From assembly GCF_038405225.1 (NCBI RefSeq), contig NZ_CP151657.1, forward strand, positions 1,860,001-1,924,000: a stretch of DNA of 64,000 nucleotides. The letters are read 5' to 3'. The position numbers and the translations under genes were made by a program. The notes beneath the pieces were generated by a model. It was not told where the DNA came from. It was given only the letters and a program-made list of their open reading frames with translations, and did not search any database. Below are positions 27,726-38,719 of the stretch, piece by piece. The number at the start of each line of letters is the position of its first letter. Position 1 is the stretch's first letter. Source of the DNA: Arthrobacter citreus (GTDB taxonomy: Bacteria > Actinomycetota > Actinomycetes > Actinomycetales > Micrococcaceae).

Positions 27726-27777
27726 AACCTTCAACCCCAGACCCTAAGGCTCTAGTTGAAGGTTATAGTTATGTCAA
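27726..27777 (-). promoter_or_regulatory. ftsZ promoter with 10-bp inverted repeat operator
   Basis: On the minus strand TTGACA (27777-27772), a 17-nt spacer and TAGAGC (27754-27749) form a good promoter. A perfect inverted repeat, AACCTTCAAC (27726-27735) and GTTGAAGGTT (27755-27764), places one arm in the spacer and the other near or just after the start site. Only one arm is transcribed, so it acts as a DNA site and not an RNA hairpin. FtsR, a MerR-type activator of ftsZ in corynebacteria, is a candidate binder; this is inference. Confidence 0.6.
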
Positions 27778-27870
27778 GTAATCCTCTACCTGTGACGCTA
27801 TGGGGCGGAAACTCGTTCTGCAATTACCTCTGCCGCGTGTCGGATTTTTCTTTCCCGCAGGAGGCAAATA

Positions 27871-28827
27871 TCACCGCGTTACGGGCGCCGTGGGGGTGCT
27901 GACGTCAAACACCTTGATCGGCGGATCGTTGGGCGGCATCTGCAGCAGCGCTTCCAGGGCGCGCGCCTTGGCCACACTGGATTCGGCGCTCCCCCAGAAT
28001 ACCTGCTGCCCGTTGAGCAGCTGCAGCTGAACCGAATCCACCGAGGATGCCGAGGCATGGTCCAGCTGCGTCAGCACACCCTCCGGCAGGACCGACAAAA
28101 CGGAGGTGACAGTGCTGAAGACAGCGCTGTTCACCGCTTCAGTGCCTCCGTCGATGAGGGGCAGGCGGGCCTCGGCCCGGTTGGCGGCGGTTCCGATCTC
28201 CCGGCCCTCATCATCAATCAGCAGGAACGCGTCGCCGCTCTGCAGCACGGCCACCGGTACCCGCTCGGCAATGGTCACCACGATTTCCGAGGGAGGCTCG
28301 GCCACTACGTCCACGCCCGCAACTTCGGGCCTGTCCGCCAGCAGCGCCGCGACGTCGTCCTCGGAAATTGTGGTCAGCGGCTTGCCCATCAGCGGCTGCA
28401 GGGCCCGGTGCACCTCATCGGTGGTGAGCAGGGAATTACCCTGCACCGTGACCGTCTTCAGCGCCAGGGCCGGCGAGAAAAACAGGAAGGCGAAAAACGC
28501 GCCAAGGATCACCACTGCGGAAATAACCGTGGTCAGCACCCACCGCCGGCGCCGCCGGACGGGCGGCTCCGGAAAAGCCAGGACCGTGGCCGTGACCGCG
28601 TCGCTGCCGCCATCACCGCCGGTGCCCGCGCCCGAACGGGGAGCTGCACCGGTTGCGCCGTGGAAGGAGGACCGCTCGGCGCCGCGGTGCGGGCCGCCGG
28701 GCCGGCGAACGGAATCACTGCCGTGGCCGCCGGCCCGGCGGACGTTGTCCGCGCTGCGCGCTGACGGTCCGGTCCGTCCGGTATCCACTGCCGGCCTGCG
28801 GGGTTTCCTGCTACCCACGGGATTCAT
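27871..28827 (-). CDS. ftsQ: Cell division protein FtsQ
   Basis: About 318 residues from ATG at 28827, overlapping murC by 17 nt; another in-frame ATG is at 28896. A long basic, Pro/Arg/Gly-rich cytoplasmic tail leads to RRRRRWVLTTVISAVVILGAFFAFLFF-like membrane span. The extracytoplasmic POTRA domain (LALKTVTVQGNSLLTTDEVHRAL) and beta domain (VVAEPPSEIVVTIAERVPVAVL) follow. It is a scaffold linking cytoplasmic and wall-synthesis parts of the divisome. The low identity of FtsQ tails means the start is uncertain. Confidence 0.92.
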   Translation of the reverse strand: MNPVGSRKPRRPAVDTGRTGPSARSADNVRRAGGHGSDSVRRPGGPHRGAERSSFHGATGAAPRSGAGTGGDGGSDAVTATVLAFPEPPVRRRRRWVLTTVISAVVILGAFFAFLFFSPALALKTVTVQGNSLLTTDEVHRALQPLMGKPLTTISEDDVAALLADRPEVAGVDVVAEPPSEIVVTIAERVPVAVLQSGDAFLLIDDEGREIGTAANRAEARLPLIDGGTEAVNSAVFSTVTSVLSVLPEGVLTQLDHASASSVDSVQLQLLNGQQVFWGSAESSVAKARALEALLQMPPNDPPIKVFDVSTPTAPVTR

Positions 28828-30298
28828 TCCGGGCCGCGGCAGGGGCCGCGGCGGCAGGTTCGGAGGCGGATTCGCCTGCGGCAGCATCGAAGGCATTCCC
28901 GGCGGCTTCCCCGGTGCGGGCCAGTTCCTGCACCAGCACTGCGCCGTACTGGGTCACGTCACCCGCCCCCACCGTCAGAATGATGTCCCCGGCTTCGGCG
29001 CGGCGGCAGATGTCCCGCACCGCAGCGGATGCGTCGGGGGCGTAGCCGCCGGGCCGGTTGACCCGGGAGGTGATCAGCTCGCTGGTCACCCCCGGCACGG
29101 GGTCCTCGCGGGCGGCGTAAATATCCAGCACCGTGGCGCTGTCGGCCAGTTCCAGGGCGGCGGCAAATTCATGGGCAAAGGCCAGGGTGCGGCTGAAGAG
29201 ATGGGGCTGGAACAATACGTGCACACGATGCTCTCCGGCAACGGTGCGCGCTGCCTGGAGGGCGGCCACGAGTTCGGTCGGGTGGTGGGCGTAGTCGTCA
29301 AAAACCCGAACGCCGCGCACGGCGCCCTTGGCCTCGAACCGGCGGGCGGCACCGGAAAACACTGACAGCCCAGCGGCGGCCCGTGCCGGATCCACGCCCA
29401 GGCCAAGGCCCACGGTGAAGGCGGCGGCTGCATTACGGATGTTATGCGCCCCCGGCACCATCAGCCGCAGCTCCTGCTCGCATTCCAGGCCGTCTAGGCT
29501 GAAGCGCAGCAGGGAAACGGACCCGCTGGCCACCGGCCGGGTGTCAGTGATGCGGATGTCGGCATTCTCGCTGTACCCGTAAGTGCGCACCCGTGCGGCG
29601 CCGGAGCGGGCCACGACGTCGGCGGCGCCGGGATCATCGGCGCAGGCCACCAGCAGCCCGTCCGCCGGCAGCAGCCGGACAAAGCGGTCGAAGGAGGCAA
29701 AAACCGCTTCCTCGGTGCCGTAATGGTCCAGGTGGTCCGCCTCCACGTTGGTGATGACAGTGATCCGGGGAAGATAGTTCAGGAACGATCCGTCCGATTC
29801 ATCAGCCTCGGCCACGAACACGTTTCCACTGCCGTGCGCCGCATTGACACCCAGGGCGGCAACGTCGCCGCCGATGGCGAAGGACGGATCCATTCCGGCT
29901 TCCCGCAGCAGGACGGTCACCATGGCCGTGGTGGTGGTTTTTCCGTGCGTTCCGGCAACGGCGACCACATCCTGGGTGCCCATGGCCGCAGCCAGGGCCA
30001 CGGAACGGTGAATGACCCGCAGCCCCCGGGAGCGTGCCGCGGAGAGTTCCGGGTTGCCGGGCCGGATGGCAGTGGAAATCACCACTGTGTCCGCCTGCTC
30101 CACGTTCGCGGCCTCCTGGCCGACAAATACGGTGGCGCCGAGGGCTTCGAGGGCACGGAGACCGGGTGAATCGCGCGAGTCCGAACCGGATACTGTGACG
30201 CCCTGTCCGATCATCACGCGGGCCACGGCTGACATGCCCGCTCCCCCGAGTCCAATGAAGTGCACCCGTCCCAGGTCCGGCAGTTTCAGCGTGCTCAT
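28811..30298 (-). CDS. murC: UDP-N-acetylmuramate-L-alanine ligase
   Basis: A 495-residue Mur ligase. N-terminal UDP-binding motif [21 protein letters not shown] loop [15 protein letters not shown], then [28 protein letters not shown] and FQPHLFSRT. It adds L-Ala to UDP-MurNAc, the first step of the stem peptide. It overlaps murG by 4 nt (ATGA). The C-terminal tail is Ala-rich and overlaps the ftsQ start. Confidence 0.98.
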   Translation of the reverse strand: MSTLKLPDLGRVHFIGLGGAGMSAVARVMIGQGVTVSGSDSRDSPGLRALEALGATVFVGQEAANVEQADTVVISTAIRPGNPELSAARSRGLRVIHRSVALAAAMGTQDVVAVAGTHGKTTTTAMVTVLLREAGMDPSFAIGGDVAALGVNAAHGSGNVFVAEADESDGSFLNYLPRITVITNVEADHLDHYGTEEAVFASFDRFVRLLPADGLLVACADDPGAADVVARSGAARVRTYGYSENADIRITDTRPVASGSVSLLRFSLDGLECEQELRLMVPGAHNIRNAAAAFTVGLGLGVDPARAAAGLSVFSGAARRFEAKGAVRGVRVFDDYAHHPTELVAALQAARTVAGEHRVHVLFQPHLFSRTLAFAHEFAAALELADSATVLDIYAAREDPVPGVTSELITSRVNRPGGYAPDASAAVRDICRRAEAGDIILTVGAGDVTQYGAVLVQELARTGEAAGNAFDAAAGESASEPAAAAPAAARNESRG

Positions 30299-31404
30299 GC
30301 GCGTGACCTCACGTTAGCTTCGAGAATGAATTCGGCCATCTGCCGGTCCGCGTCCCTGATGCCGCGGGCCGCGGAGGCCGCCGACATCGCCTCCAAAGCG
30401 GCAGGATCCGCCAGCAAAGGTATCAGCTTGTCGGAAATCCACTGTGCTGTGAAGAGTGCGTCCGAAACGAGCAGCGCTCCCCCCGCTGCGGCGAGTCCGG
30501 CACCGTTCAGTGCCTGTTCCCCGTTGCCGTGCGGCAGCGGCACCAGAACCGCGGGCAGGCCGACGGCGCTGATCTCGCAGACCGTCCCGGCTCCGGAGCG
30601 CGCCACCAGCAGGTCAGCGGCGGCATACGCCTGCTCCATGCCGTCCACGTATTCCACCTGGTGGTAGCCCTCCGCGGCGAGCAGTGCCCCCTCGGCGGTG
30701 TGCAGCTGCTTCCCGCGTCCGGTGATGTGCAGTGTCTGGATTCCCGCTGCGGCCAAGACGGGCAGGGCCTCTTCCACGGCCCGGTTGATGGATGCCGCGC
30801 CGGAGGAACCGCCGGTCACCACCAGGGTGGGCAGATCCGGATCCAGTCCCAGGGCGGCGCGGGCGCCGGGCCGGGCCTCGTGGCGGTTCAGTCCGGAGAT
30901 TTCCCGGCGCATGGGCATCCCCACCTGGCGCGCGCCCGGGAGGTTGGTGTCGGGGAACGCCGTGGCGACGACGTCGGCAAAGCGGGCGCCCACGCGGTTG
31001 GCCAGTCCCGGGCGTGCGTTGGCCTCGTGCACGATGATCGGCAGCTTCCTCCGGCGTGCAGCCAGGTAGACCGGGGTGGAAACGTAACCGCCCACGCCCA
31101 CGACGACGTCGGCCTCCGCCTCGTCGAGAATGTCCCCGGCCTGGGATACGGCGCGCTTGAGGCGGCCCGGCAGACGGAACAGGTCCGGTCCCGGCTTCCG
31201 CGGCATGGGCACCCGGTCAATGACCGCGAGCTCGAAGCCTGCTGCGGGAACCAGCCGCGTTTCCATTCCGGCGGCGGTGCCCACAACCTTGATGCGGGAC
31301 TCGGGCGCGGAGTCCCGCACGGCACCGGCCACCGCAAGGAGCGGGCTGATGTGCCCGGCGGTGCCGCCTCCGGCGAGGACGAGGGACAGGGGACGTTGCG
31401 TCAT
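30295..31404 (-). CDS. murG: UDP-GlcNAc:undecaprenyl-pyrophosphoryl-MurNAc-pentapeptide transferase
   Basis: A 369-residue GT28 glycosyltransferase on the inner membrane face that turns lipid I into lipid II. N-terminal glycine-rich loop [20 protein letters not shown], second G loop [35 protein letters not shown], then the donor-binding [52 protein letters not shown]. It lies 21 nt after ftsW and is coupled to murC. Confidence 0.98.
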   Translation of the reverse strand: MTQRPLSLVLAGGGTAGHISPLLAVAGAVRDSAPESRIKVVGTAAGMETRLVPAAGFELAVIDRVPMPRKPGPDLFRLPGRLKRAVSQAGDILDEAEADVVVGVGGYVSTPVYLAARRRKLPIIVHEANARPGLANRVGARFADVVATAFPDTNLPGARQVGMPMRREISGLNRHEARPGARAALGLDPDLPTLVVTGGSSGAASINRAVEEALPVLAAAGIQTLHITGRGKQLHTAEGALLAAEGYHQVEYVDGMEQAYAAADLLVARSGAGTVCEISAVGLPAVLVPLPHGNGEQALNGAGLAAAGGALLVSDALFTAQWISDKLIPLLADPAALEAMSAASAARGIRDADRQMAEFILEANVRSRA

Positions 31405-31425
31405 GGAGCTGATGGTTCACTTTCG

Positions 31426-32772
31426 TCAAAGATTGGTTTCGGGGACTTTGCGGGCAAAGGACAGCAGGACGCCGATGGCCGCCAAGGTGAAGGTCAGCGA
31501 CGACCCGCCGTAGGAAATGAAAGGCAGCGGGACGCCGATCACGGGAAGCAGGCCCGTCACCATGGCGATGTTGACGAAGGCCTGCCCAATGATCCAGACC
31601 AGGATGGAGCCGCAGACAATGCGGATAAACGGATCGGTGTGGCGCATGGTCATGCGGATGGTGGCCACCGCCAGGACACCGAAGAGCAGCACAATCAGCA
31701 GCGTGCCCAGCAGGCCGAACTCCTCGCCGATGATGGCGAAGATGAAGTCATTGTGGGCTTCGGGAATCCAGCTCCACTTTTGGCGGCTCTGGCCGATCCC
31801 CACGCCGAACCAGCCGCCGGACGCCAGCGCGTACATGCCCGCGTTGGCCTGGTCGCAGACGCCTCCCCCGCAGTCAAGCTTCAGCCACGCGCTGATCCGG
31901 CTGGATCTGTTGCTGCTGACCAGCGACATCAGCACCGCCGCACCGGCTCCGAGACCCACCAGTGCAGTGAGGAAGCGCAGCGGGGCGCCGGCAAAGAAGA
32001 GCGCCGCGATCATGATCATGCCCATAATGATCACCGTGCCCAGGTCCTTGCCGAGCATGACCAGCCCAATCAGCAGCAGCCCGCCGGGGAACACCACGGG
32101 AACCAGGGCATGCTTCCACTGGGTGATCAGCTTCTGTTTCAGGGAGAGCACGGAGGCGAACCATACGGCCATGGCCAGCTTGGCGGCTTCGGAGGGCTGC
32201 CCGCCGAGGCCGCCAATATCGATCCAGTTCCGGTTGCCGTTGACCTCCCTGCCGATGCCGGGAATGAAGACCAGCAGGAGCAGCACGACAGCCAGTGCCA
32301 GCAGCACCCAGGCCATCTTCTTGTATGCCGCGGGACCGAGCCTGGACAGGCCCAGCATTGCCGCTACGCCAAGCCCGGCAAACATGGCCTGCTTGAGGAA
32401 GAAGTTGAAGGTGTTGCCGGCGGATTCTCCGGCCGAGGCCGCGATGGATTCCACCGACGACGCCGACAGCACCATCATCAGCCCAATGGCCGTCAGCGCC
32501 AGCGAGGCGCCCAGGATGGTGTAGTAGGCCGAACCGGTGGCTTTGCGGCGGCTGCCTTCGAGCAGGACGATGCCGCGCTCGAACACCGAGGGCTTTTTGT
32601 CCGGATCGGCCGGCTTGCGGGGAGGGCGGTTGGAGCCCCCGGAACCGCTCGTTTCCACGGGGGGTGCATCCGCCCGTGGAGGTGCGGACGGTCCGGTTCC
32701 GGCGGACGGCGCTGCCGGGCGGCTGGAGCGAAGGACAGGCTTACGGGGCTTCCCTGAGGACGTCGTGACCAT
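31426..32772 (-). CDS. ftsW: SEDS peptidoglycan polymerase FtsW
   Basis: A 448-residue polytopic SEDS-family protein, with a ~70-residue Pro/Ser/Arg-rich cytoplasmic N-terminus followed by about ten spans. Signatures: GREVNGNRNWIDIGGLGGQPSEAAKLA, GKDLGTVIIMGMIMIAALF, and the C-terminal LLPVIGVPLPFISYGGSSL. It polymerises lipid II at the septum together with FtsI. The ATG directly follows the murD stop with no gap; AAGGAG lies inside the end of murD. Confidence 0.97.
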   Translation of the reverse strand: MVTTSSGKPRKPVLRSSRPAAPSAGTGPSAPPRADAPPVETSGSGGSNRPPRKPADPDKKPSVFERGIVLLEGSRRKATGSAYYTILGASLALTAIGLMMVLSASSVESIAASAGESAGNTFNFFLKQAMFAGLGVAAMLGLSRLGPAAYKKMAWVLLALAVVLLLLVFIPGIGREVNGNRNWIDIGGLGGQPSEAAKLAMAVWFASVLSLKQKLITQWKHALVPVVFPGGLLLIGLVMLGKDLGTVIIMGMIMIAALFFAGAPLRFLTALVGLGAGAAVLMSLVSSNRSSRISAWLKLDCGGGVCDQANAGMYALASGGWFGVGIGQSRQKWSWIPEAHNDFIFAIIGEEFGLLGTLLIVLLFGVLAVATIRMTMRHTDPFIRIVCGSILVWIIGQAFVNIAMVTGLLPVIGVPLPFISYGGSSLTFTLAAIGVLLSFARKVPETNL

Positions 32773-34332
32773 CTAGGGCTCCTTAGAAGTCTGCGCCTGT
32801 CCTTCCACGTACCCGCGGACGGCCTCGATGAAAGCGTCGCCGCGGTGCGCGTAGGACGCGAACTGGTCCATGGACGCCGCTGCCGGCGCCATGAGCACGG
32901 TGTCTCCCGGCCTGGCCTGTGCGGCGGCGGCTGCGACGGCCAAAGCCATCACTTCCTCACCGCTGGCTGTGGGCCTGGAGGCGTGCCTTCCACCAGTGTG
33001 GGGCGGGACGGCCTCAATCACCGGAACCTGCGGCGCGTGTCGTGCCAGCGCATCACGAAGGGCCGAGGAATCGGCTCCGATCAGGACGACGGAGCGGAGG
33101 CGGGCGGCGTGGGCCCGGACGAGGTCATCGTATTCGACGCCCTTGGGCAGTCCGCCGGCAATCCACACCACCGGATCGAACGCCGACAGCGAGGCAGCGG
33201 CGGCGTGCGGGTTGGTGGCCTTGGAATCGTTGACCCACAGGATGTCATTGAGGCGGGCCACCGGCTGGATGCGGTGCTCTCCGGGCGCGTAGGCCCGCAG
33301 TCCGTCCCGCACGGCAACGGGTTCGACGCCGTAGGCGCGCACCAGGGCAGCGGCGGCCAGCGCGTTGGCCACCAGGTGCCGCGGGGCGTGTTCGCCCAGA
33401 TCCGCCAGCGAAGCGAGTTCGGCGGCGGAGTCCTTGCGCTGTTCAATAAAGGCCCGGTCCACCAGGAGGTTCTCCACCATGCCCACCATGGAAACGGCCG
33501 GCATCCCGGTGGTGAAGCCAACGGCCCGGCAGCCTTCAATGACGTCCGCTTCTTCGACCATGTGTTCGGTCTCGGACTGCTCGGCGTTGTAGATGCAGGC
33601 AACCCGCGTATTTTCGTAGATCTTTGCCTTATCGGCCAGGTACGCGTCGTAGGACCCGTGCCAGTCCACATGGTCCTCGGCGACGTTGAGGCACACGCTG
33701 GCCAGGGGCGAGAGCGAGGAGGACCAGTGCAGTTGGAAACTGGACAGCTCAACGGCAATGACATCGTAGCCCTGCGGGTCGCGGATGGCGTCCAGGATGG
33801 GCGTGCCCACGTTGCCGGCGGCGATGGCCCGCAGGCCGGCCGCGAGGAGCATGCTTTCGGTCATCGACACGGTGGTGGTCTTGCCGTTAGTGCCGGTGAT
33901 GGTGAGCCATTCGGCCGTCTTCCGGCCTTCGCGGATGCGGACCCGCCAGGCCAGTTCCACATCGCCCCAGACCGGAACTCCGGCGTCGGAGGCGGAAACC
34001 ATCAGCGGATGGAACGGGCTGAAGCCGGGAGAGGTAACCACCAGCTCAGCGGGTTCGCCCTCGACCAGCGGCAGCGACTCCGCGTGGGCGGCGCCCAGCA
34101 GGACGTCGGCGGCACCCACGATGCGCAGGGTATCGGCCTTGGCCCGGTTCTCTTCGGTGTCCTTTGCGTCCACAACCACCACGCGGGCGCCGAGTTCGAT
34201 CAGGGTGTCGGCGGCCGAGAATCCGGACAGGCCAATCCCCGTGACAACCACGCGCAGGCCGCGCCACGGCGCGTCCCAGGTGGTCAGTTCATCCAGCCGA
34301 GCATTTTTCCCGCTCAATTTCCCACAACCCAT
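32773..34332 (-). CDS. murD: UDP-N-acetylmuramoyl-L-alanine-D-glutamate ligase
   Basis: A ~519-residue Mur ligase: N-terminal [31 protein letters not shown] loop [14 protein letters not shown], then [45 protein letters not shown]. It adds D-Glu to UDP-MurNAc-Ala. The start is unclear: ATG at 34332 gives a 19-nt overlap with mraY, while TTG at 34317 gives the 4-nt (TTGA) overlap typical of this cluster. Neither has a strong ribosome site. Confidence 0.95.
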   Translation of the reverse strand: MGCGKLSGKNARLDELTTWDAPWRGLRVVVTGIGLSGFSAADTLIELGARVVVVDAKDTEENRAKADTLRIVGAADVLLGAAHAESLPLVEGEPAELVVTSPGFSPFHPLMVSASDAGVPVWGDVELAWRVRIREGRKTAEWLTITGTNGKTTTVSMTESMLLAAGLRAIAAGNVGTPILDAIRDPQGYDVIAVELSSFQLHWSSSLSPLASVCLNVAEDHVDWHGSYDAYLADKAKIYENTRVACIYNAEQSETEHMVEEADVIEGCRAVGFTTGMPAVSMVGMVENLLVDRAFIEQRKDSAAELASLADLGEHAPRHLVANALAAAALVRAYGVEPVAVRDGLRAYAPGEHRIQPVARLNDILWVNDSKATNPHAAAASLSAFDPVVWIAGGLPKGVEYDDLVRAHAARLRSVVLIGADSSALRDALARHAPQVPVIEAVPPHTGGRHASRPTASGEEVMALAVAAAAAQARPGDTVLMAPAAASMDQFASYAHRGDAFIEAVRGYVEGQAQTSKEP

Positions 34333-35417
34333 TCCGCGTAGAAGAGGCCAAGGGCCACGGCCACGCACAGTCCGGCAACAATCCAGAACCGGACCACCAC
34401 CGTGACTTCAGCCCAGCCCTTGAGCTCGAAGTGATGCTGCAGCGGGGCCATCTTGAAGACGCGTTTGCCGCCGCTGAGCTTGAAGTACCCCACCTGGATG
34501 ATCACGGACAGCGTGATGATGACAAAGAGCCCGGCGAGGATGACCAGCAGCAGCTCGGTGCGGGACAGGATGGCGAAGGCCGCAATGGCCCCGCCGATGG
34601 CCAGGGATCCGGTGTCGCCCATGAAGATCTTGGCCGGCGACGTGTTCCACCAGAGGAAGCCCACCAGTGCACCTGCCATCGCTCCGGCCAGCAGGGCCAG
34701 GTCCATGGGGTCGCGGACTTCGTAGCAGACGCTTCCGGAGCCGGGCGCGCCGCAGCTTTGGTTGGACTGCCAGATGCCAATCAGGAAGTAGGCGCCGAAA
34801 ACGAGGATGGAGGCGCCGGCGGCAAGGCCGTCCAGCCCGTCGGCCAGGTTCACGCCGTTGGTGGTGCCGGTGATGATCAGGTTGGCCCACAGGATGAAGA
34901 GAATGGCGCCAATCAGGGTTCCGGCGAAGGCCAGGTCCAGGCCGGTGTCCCGGATGAAGGAAATTTCCGTGGAGGCCGGTGTCCGGCCCTGCCCGTTCGG
35001 GAAGTTCAGGGCCAGGATGGCAAACGTGACCCCAACAAGCGTCTGCAGGATGATCTTGGCCTTGGCGTTCAGTCCCAGGCTGCGCTGGCGCGAAATCTTG
35101 GTGTAGTCGTCAATGAAGCCCACCATGCCCATGCCCACCATCAGGAACAGGACCAGCAGCCCCGAGACTGACGGACCGAAGCTGCTGGGGTTGATGGCAA
35201 AACTGATCAGGTGGGTAATGAAGTAGGACGCCACCACGGATGCCACGATGACGGCGCCGCCCATGGTGGGTGTGCCGCGCTTGGTGTGGTGGGACGTCGG
35301 TCCGTCGTCGCGGACAAACTGTCCGTAACTCTTGCGGACGAGGAACCGGATGAACAGCGGCGTGCCGATGAAGGCAAAAACCAGGGCCAGGGATGAGCCA
35401 ATAAGCAGGGAAACCAC
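34314..35417 (-). CDS. mraY: Phospho-N-acetylmuramoyl-pentapeptide transferase
   Basis: A 367-residue integral membrane enzyme that forms lipid I. Conserved cytoplasmic loops: [41 protein letters not shown] (DD catalytic pair), [56 protein letters not shown]. The GTG start overlaps the last base of the murF stop codon, so translation is coupled. Confidence 0.98.
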   Translation of the reverse strand: MVSLLIGSSLALVFAFIGTPLFIRFLVRKSYGQFVRDDGPTSHHTKRGTPTMGGAVIVASVVASYFITHLISFAINPSSFGPSVSGLLVLFLMVGMGMVGFIDDYTKISRQRSLGLNAKAKIILQTLVGVTFAILALNFPNGQGRTPASTEISFIRDTGLDLAFAGTLIGAILFILWANLIITGTTNGVNLADGLDGLAAGASILVFGAYFLIGIWQSNQSCGAPGSGSVCYEVRDPMDLALLAGAMAGALVGFLWWNTSPAKIFMGDTGSLAIGGAIAAFAILSRTELLLVILAGLFVIITLSVIIQVGYFKLSGGKRVFKMAPLQHHFELKGWAEVTVVVRFWIVAGLCVAVALGLFYAEWVVGN

Positions 35418-36940
35418 TACTGCACGCCTCCGGCTTCCCCGGAAAGATCCGGGCTAATGTGCTGCTGCCGGGATTCCGGCGGCATGGCGGAGGTTGAAGA
35501 TGGGGCGTTCAAAGCTATCCGATCACCGAGGTAGCGCAGTGCAGCGCCGTTGGAGGATTTAAAGAGAACCAGGTCACCGGGTTCCAGCGATTCGGCCAGG
35601 ATGCGTTCGGCGTCCTCTGCCGTTTCCACGAAAACGGATTCGTCTCCCCAGGAGCCCTCCATGACTGCGCCGGTGTGCATGGCGCGGGCACCGGTGCCGA
35701 CGACGATGAGCTGGGAGATGTTCAGGCGGACCACGTAACGGCCAATGGCGTCGTGCTCGGTGACCGAGGTGTCGCCAAGCTCGAGCATTTCGCCGAGCAC
35801 GGCCCAGGTGCGCCGGCCGCGGCCCAGTTCCGCCAGGGTGCGCAGGGCGGCCCGCATGGATTCGGGGTTCGCGTTGTAGGCGTCATTGATGATCGTGACC
35901 CCGTCCGGCCGGTCGGTGCGTTCCATCCGCCACCGGCTGGCGGCCTTCTGCCCGGACAGTCCGGCTGCTATCCGTTCGGCCGGAACTCCGGCGGCATACG
36001 CGGCCGAGGCGGCGGCCAGGAGGTTGGCGGTGTGATGGGCGCCGATCAGCCCGGATTCCACCGGGTGTTCGCTGCCGTCCGGGAACCGGAGGGTAAATAC
36101 GGGCCGGCCGAGGGCATCCGTCCGGGCGTCCACGGCCCGGAGGGCCGATTTCGCTCCGTGCGCTTCTTCCGGAGATGAGGTGAAGTACAGGATCCCGACG
36201 CCGGAGCCGGCGCGCTGGGCCATGGCCGCCACGCGGATGTCGTCAGCGTTCAGGACGGCGGTGCCGCCCGGAGCGAGTGCTTCAACAAGTTCGCCCTTGG
36301 CCTTGGCAATGTTCTCCACGCCGCCAAACTCCCCGGCGTGGGCGGATCCGACACAGAGCACGACGCCGATGTCCGGCTTAACCATGGAGGCCAGGTATTC
36401 GATGTGGCCCACTCCCGTGGCGCCCATCTCCACGATGAGGTAGCGCGTGCCGAAGCCCGCGCCGAAAATGGTCAGCGGTACGCCAACCTCCCCGTTGTAG
36501 GAGCCCACGGGGGCCACGGTTTCGCCTTCGCCCCGCAGAATCCCGGCCAGCAGGTCCTTGGTGGTCGTTTTGCCGGCGGAGCCGGTGATGCCAATGACGG
36601 TCAGCGGCGCATTGGCCCGCAGCCGGCGGACAATTTCGGCGGCCACCGCGCCCATGGCCAGGACGGCGTCGGGCACCAGGACGGCCGGGTACACGGATCC
36701 GGAGGGATCCGTCACCGGGCGTTCCACGATGGCCAGGACGGCGCCGCGGGCAAAGGCCGCTTCAACGAAGAGGTGTCCGTCGGATGCTTCGCCGGGTTTG
36801 GCAATAAAGAGGGATCCCGGGGAGGACTCCCGGGAGTCGGTTGTGGCCGAGTTCACGATCGTGTCCGGCGCCTGTGCGGCGCCGCCGATCAGGGTGCCGC
36901 CCGTAATAACCGCTAAGTCTGCTGCGCTAAGTTCAATCAT
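35417..36940 (-). CDS. murF: UDP-N-acetylmuramoyl-tripeptide-D-alanyl-D-alanine ligase
   Basis: A 507-residue Mur ligase adding D-Ala-D-Ala. ATP loop [85 protein letters not shown]. It starts 6 nt after the murE stop. The Ser-Ala in GSAGKTTTK replaces Thr-Asn of other Mur ligases, as is normal for MurF. Confidence 0.98.
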   Translation of the reverse strand: MIELSAADLAVITGGTLIGGAAQAPDTIVNSATTDSRESSPGSLFIAKPGEASDGHLFVEAAFARGAVLAIVERPVTDPSGSVYPAVLVPDAVLAMGAVAAEIVRRLRANAPLTVIGITGSAGKTTTKDLLAGILRGEGETVAPVGSYNGEVGVPLTIFGAGFGTRYLIVEMGATGVGHIEYLASMVKPDIGVVLCVGSAHAGEFGGVENIAKAKGELVEALAPGGTAVLNADDIRVAAMAQRAGSGVGILYFTSSPEEAHGAKSALRAVDARTDALGRPVFTLRFPDGSEHPVESGLIGAHHTANLLAAASAAYAAGVPAERIAAGLSGQKAASRWRMERTDRPDGVTIINDAYNANPESMRAALRTLAELGRGRRTWAVLGEMLELGDTSVTEHDAIGRYVVRLNISQLIVVGTGARAMHTGAVMEGSWGDESVFVETAEDAERILAESLEPGDLVLFKSSNGAALRYLGDRIALNAPSSTSAMPPESRQQHISPDLSGEAGGVQ

Positions 36941-36946
36941 GACGAA

Positions 36947-38632
36947 TTAGGACTCTACCCCGTCGCCGGACAGCACAGGGAATCCGTACCTTGTCAAAGC
37001 CTGCCTCAGTTCCACGCGGTCGTCGAGGGCCACATTCACTCCTTTAACTTCTTGGAATACTTCGTGTCCACGGCCGGCCACCAGCACCGTATCCTGCGGG
37101 CGCGCCAGTTCAACGGCGCGGTCTATCGCTGCGGCACGGGGTGCCAGCTCAAGGATTTCACACCCCAGGGATTCCTGGTCGCGGGCGGCGCGGGCTCCGG
37201 CCAGGACACCGGCGCGGATGGCTGCTTCGTCCTCGTCATGGGGGTCGTCGTCGGTGATTATCACCACGTCCGCCAGCCGGGCAGCGATGGCCCCCATCAG
37301 CGGACGCTTGGTCTGGTCACGCTCTCCGGTGGCCCCGAACACCACAATGACGCGCGGCCGCTGCGCCGCCGTGGCTCCGGCCGCTTCGGTGTCCCCGGGG
37401 GTGCCGGAAGCCTCCCGGCGGACCGACTGCAGGGTGCGGGCCAGCGCGTCAGGGTTGTGCGCAAAGTCCACGATCGCGGCGGGCGCCTGGCCTACAAGCT
37501 GCATCCGGCCCGGAACTTCCACGGTAAAGGGGTCGCTGCGGTCCAGGGCGGCCTGCAGCTGGTCCTGTTCGATTCCCGAGGCCAGCACCATGAGCAGGGC
37601 CAGCGCCGCGTTGGAGACGTTGAAGGTGCCCGGCAGGCCCGTTCCAGTGTTCAGGACGGCACCGCCGGGTCCGCGCAGCGTGAAGCGGTGCCCCAGCCCG
37701 GCGCGGACGACGTCGGTGACCCGCCAGTCAGCGTCTCCTGCGGTGTCCCGGGTGGCCAGGGTCCACACCGGGACGGGGGCTTGTGCCGCCATTTTGACCC
37801 CCCACTCGTCGTCGACGGTAATGACGGCGCGCTTGGCGCGCTGGGGCGTGAAGAGGGCTGCTTTGGCCGCAAAGTACTCGTCCATGGAGCCGTGCAGATC
37901 CAGGTGGTCCTGGGTCAGGTTGGTGAAGCCGGCGACGTCAAAAACGACGCCGTCAACCCGCCGGTAGGAAATGGCGTGGGATGAAACCTCCATGGCTGCC
38001 GCATCCAGGCCCTTTTCCCGCATCAGGGCCAGCAGGCCGTGGACCTGGGGCGACTCCGGAGTGGTCAGGGTGCTGGCGATGGGTTCCCCGCCGGCCAGGA
38101 TTTCAATCGTGCCGATGAGTCCGGTTCTCATGCCGAGCGCGCCGAGCAGCGAATTGATGAAGTATGTGGTGGTGGTCTTGCCGTTGGTGCCGGTGACGCC
38201 GAACAGTGCCGGTGCGCTGCCGTCCTGCGGCCGGCTGCGGAACACCGCCGCCGCCAGTGGGCCCACCAAGCGGCGGGGGTCGTCCGTCACGTACACCGGG
38301 ACCGGCAGCTGGCCCAGCCCGGCGGCGCCGTCCGGATCCGTCAGCACTGCCGCGGCACCGGCGGACGCTGCGGCTTCGGCAAACCGGGCACCGTGGTGGC
38401 GGGCGCCGGGCAGGGCGACATACAGGTCGCCCGGCAGGACCTCGCGGGAGTTGATCGTGAGGCCGGTCAGCAGCACATCGCGCTCCCCGTCCGATTCCCG
38501 GGCAGGCTTGATCCCCGGCAGCCCGTCTGCTGCCAGGGCATCCGTTGCCTCCCTGAGGGAAACCGGCTCCTGCGCGGAGGGCCGCATTCCGCTTCCCGGA
38601 CGGGGCGGCTGACGCTGATCACTTATAGGCAC
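36947..38632 (-). CDS. murE: UDP-N-acetylmuramoyl-tripeptide synthetase (third-residue ligase)
   Basis: A 561-residue Mur ligase. ATP loop [46 protein letters not shown] (carbamylated Lys region), NVSNAALALLM, VDFAHNPDALARTL, VFGATGERDQTKRPLMGAIA. The position that reads DNPR in diaminopimelate-adding MurE reads TDDDPHDED here. Loss of the Arg suggests L-lysine (or another diamino acid) at position 3, in line with the Lys-type wall of Arthrobacter; this is inference. Confidence 0.96.
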   Translation of the reverse strand: MPISDQRQPPRPGSGMRPSAQEPVSLREATDALAADGLPGIKPARESDGERDVLLTGLTINSREVLPGDLYVALPGARHHGARFAEAAASAGAAAVLTDPDGAAGLGQLPVPVYVTDDPRRLVGPLAAAVFRSRPQDGSAPALFGVTGTNGKTTTTYFINSLLGALGMRTGLIGTIEILAGGEPIASTLTTPESPQVHGLLALMREKGLDAAAMEVSSHAISYRRVDGVVFDVAGFTNLTQDHLDLHGSMDEYFAAKAALFTPQRAKRAVITVDDEWGVKMAAQAPVPVWTLATRDTAGDADWRVTDVVRAGLGHRFTLRGPGGAVLNTGTGLPGTFNVSNAALALLMVLASGIEQDQLQAALDRSDPFTVEVPGRMQLVGQAPAAIVDFAHNPDALARTLQSVRREASGTPGDTEAAGATAAQRPRVIVVFGATGERDQTKRPLMGAIAARLADVVIITDDDPHDEDEAAIRAGVLAGARAARDQESLGCEILELAPRAAAIDRAVELARPQDTVLVAGRGHEVFQEVKGVNVALDDRVELRQALTRYGFPVLSGDGVES

Positions 38633-38719
38633 TGCATTGCTCCAGAAAATTGACGTGTTGCTCGAAGAAGGATGAACCCGGCAGCCTCAGCGGCCGGTGT
38701 GCCCGGCCCATGGCGGGAA

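Noticed and set aside
30529-32757. 742-residue plus-strand open frame across murG and ftsW
   Set aside because: It is antisense to two unmistakable genes. Its composition (His, Gly, Gln, Asp-rich) is what the complementary strand of GC-rich codons gives, and no domain is visible.
32845-34341. 498-residue plus-strand frame opposite murD
   Set aside because: Shadow of murD; same antisense composition and no recognisable motif.
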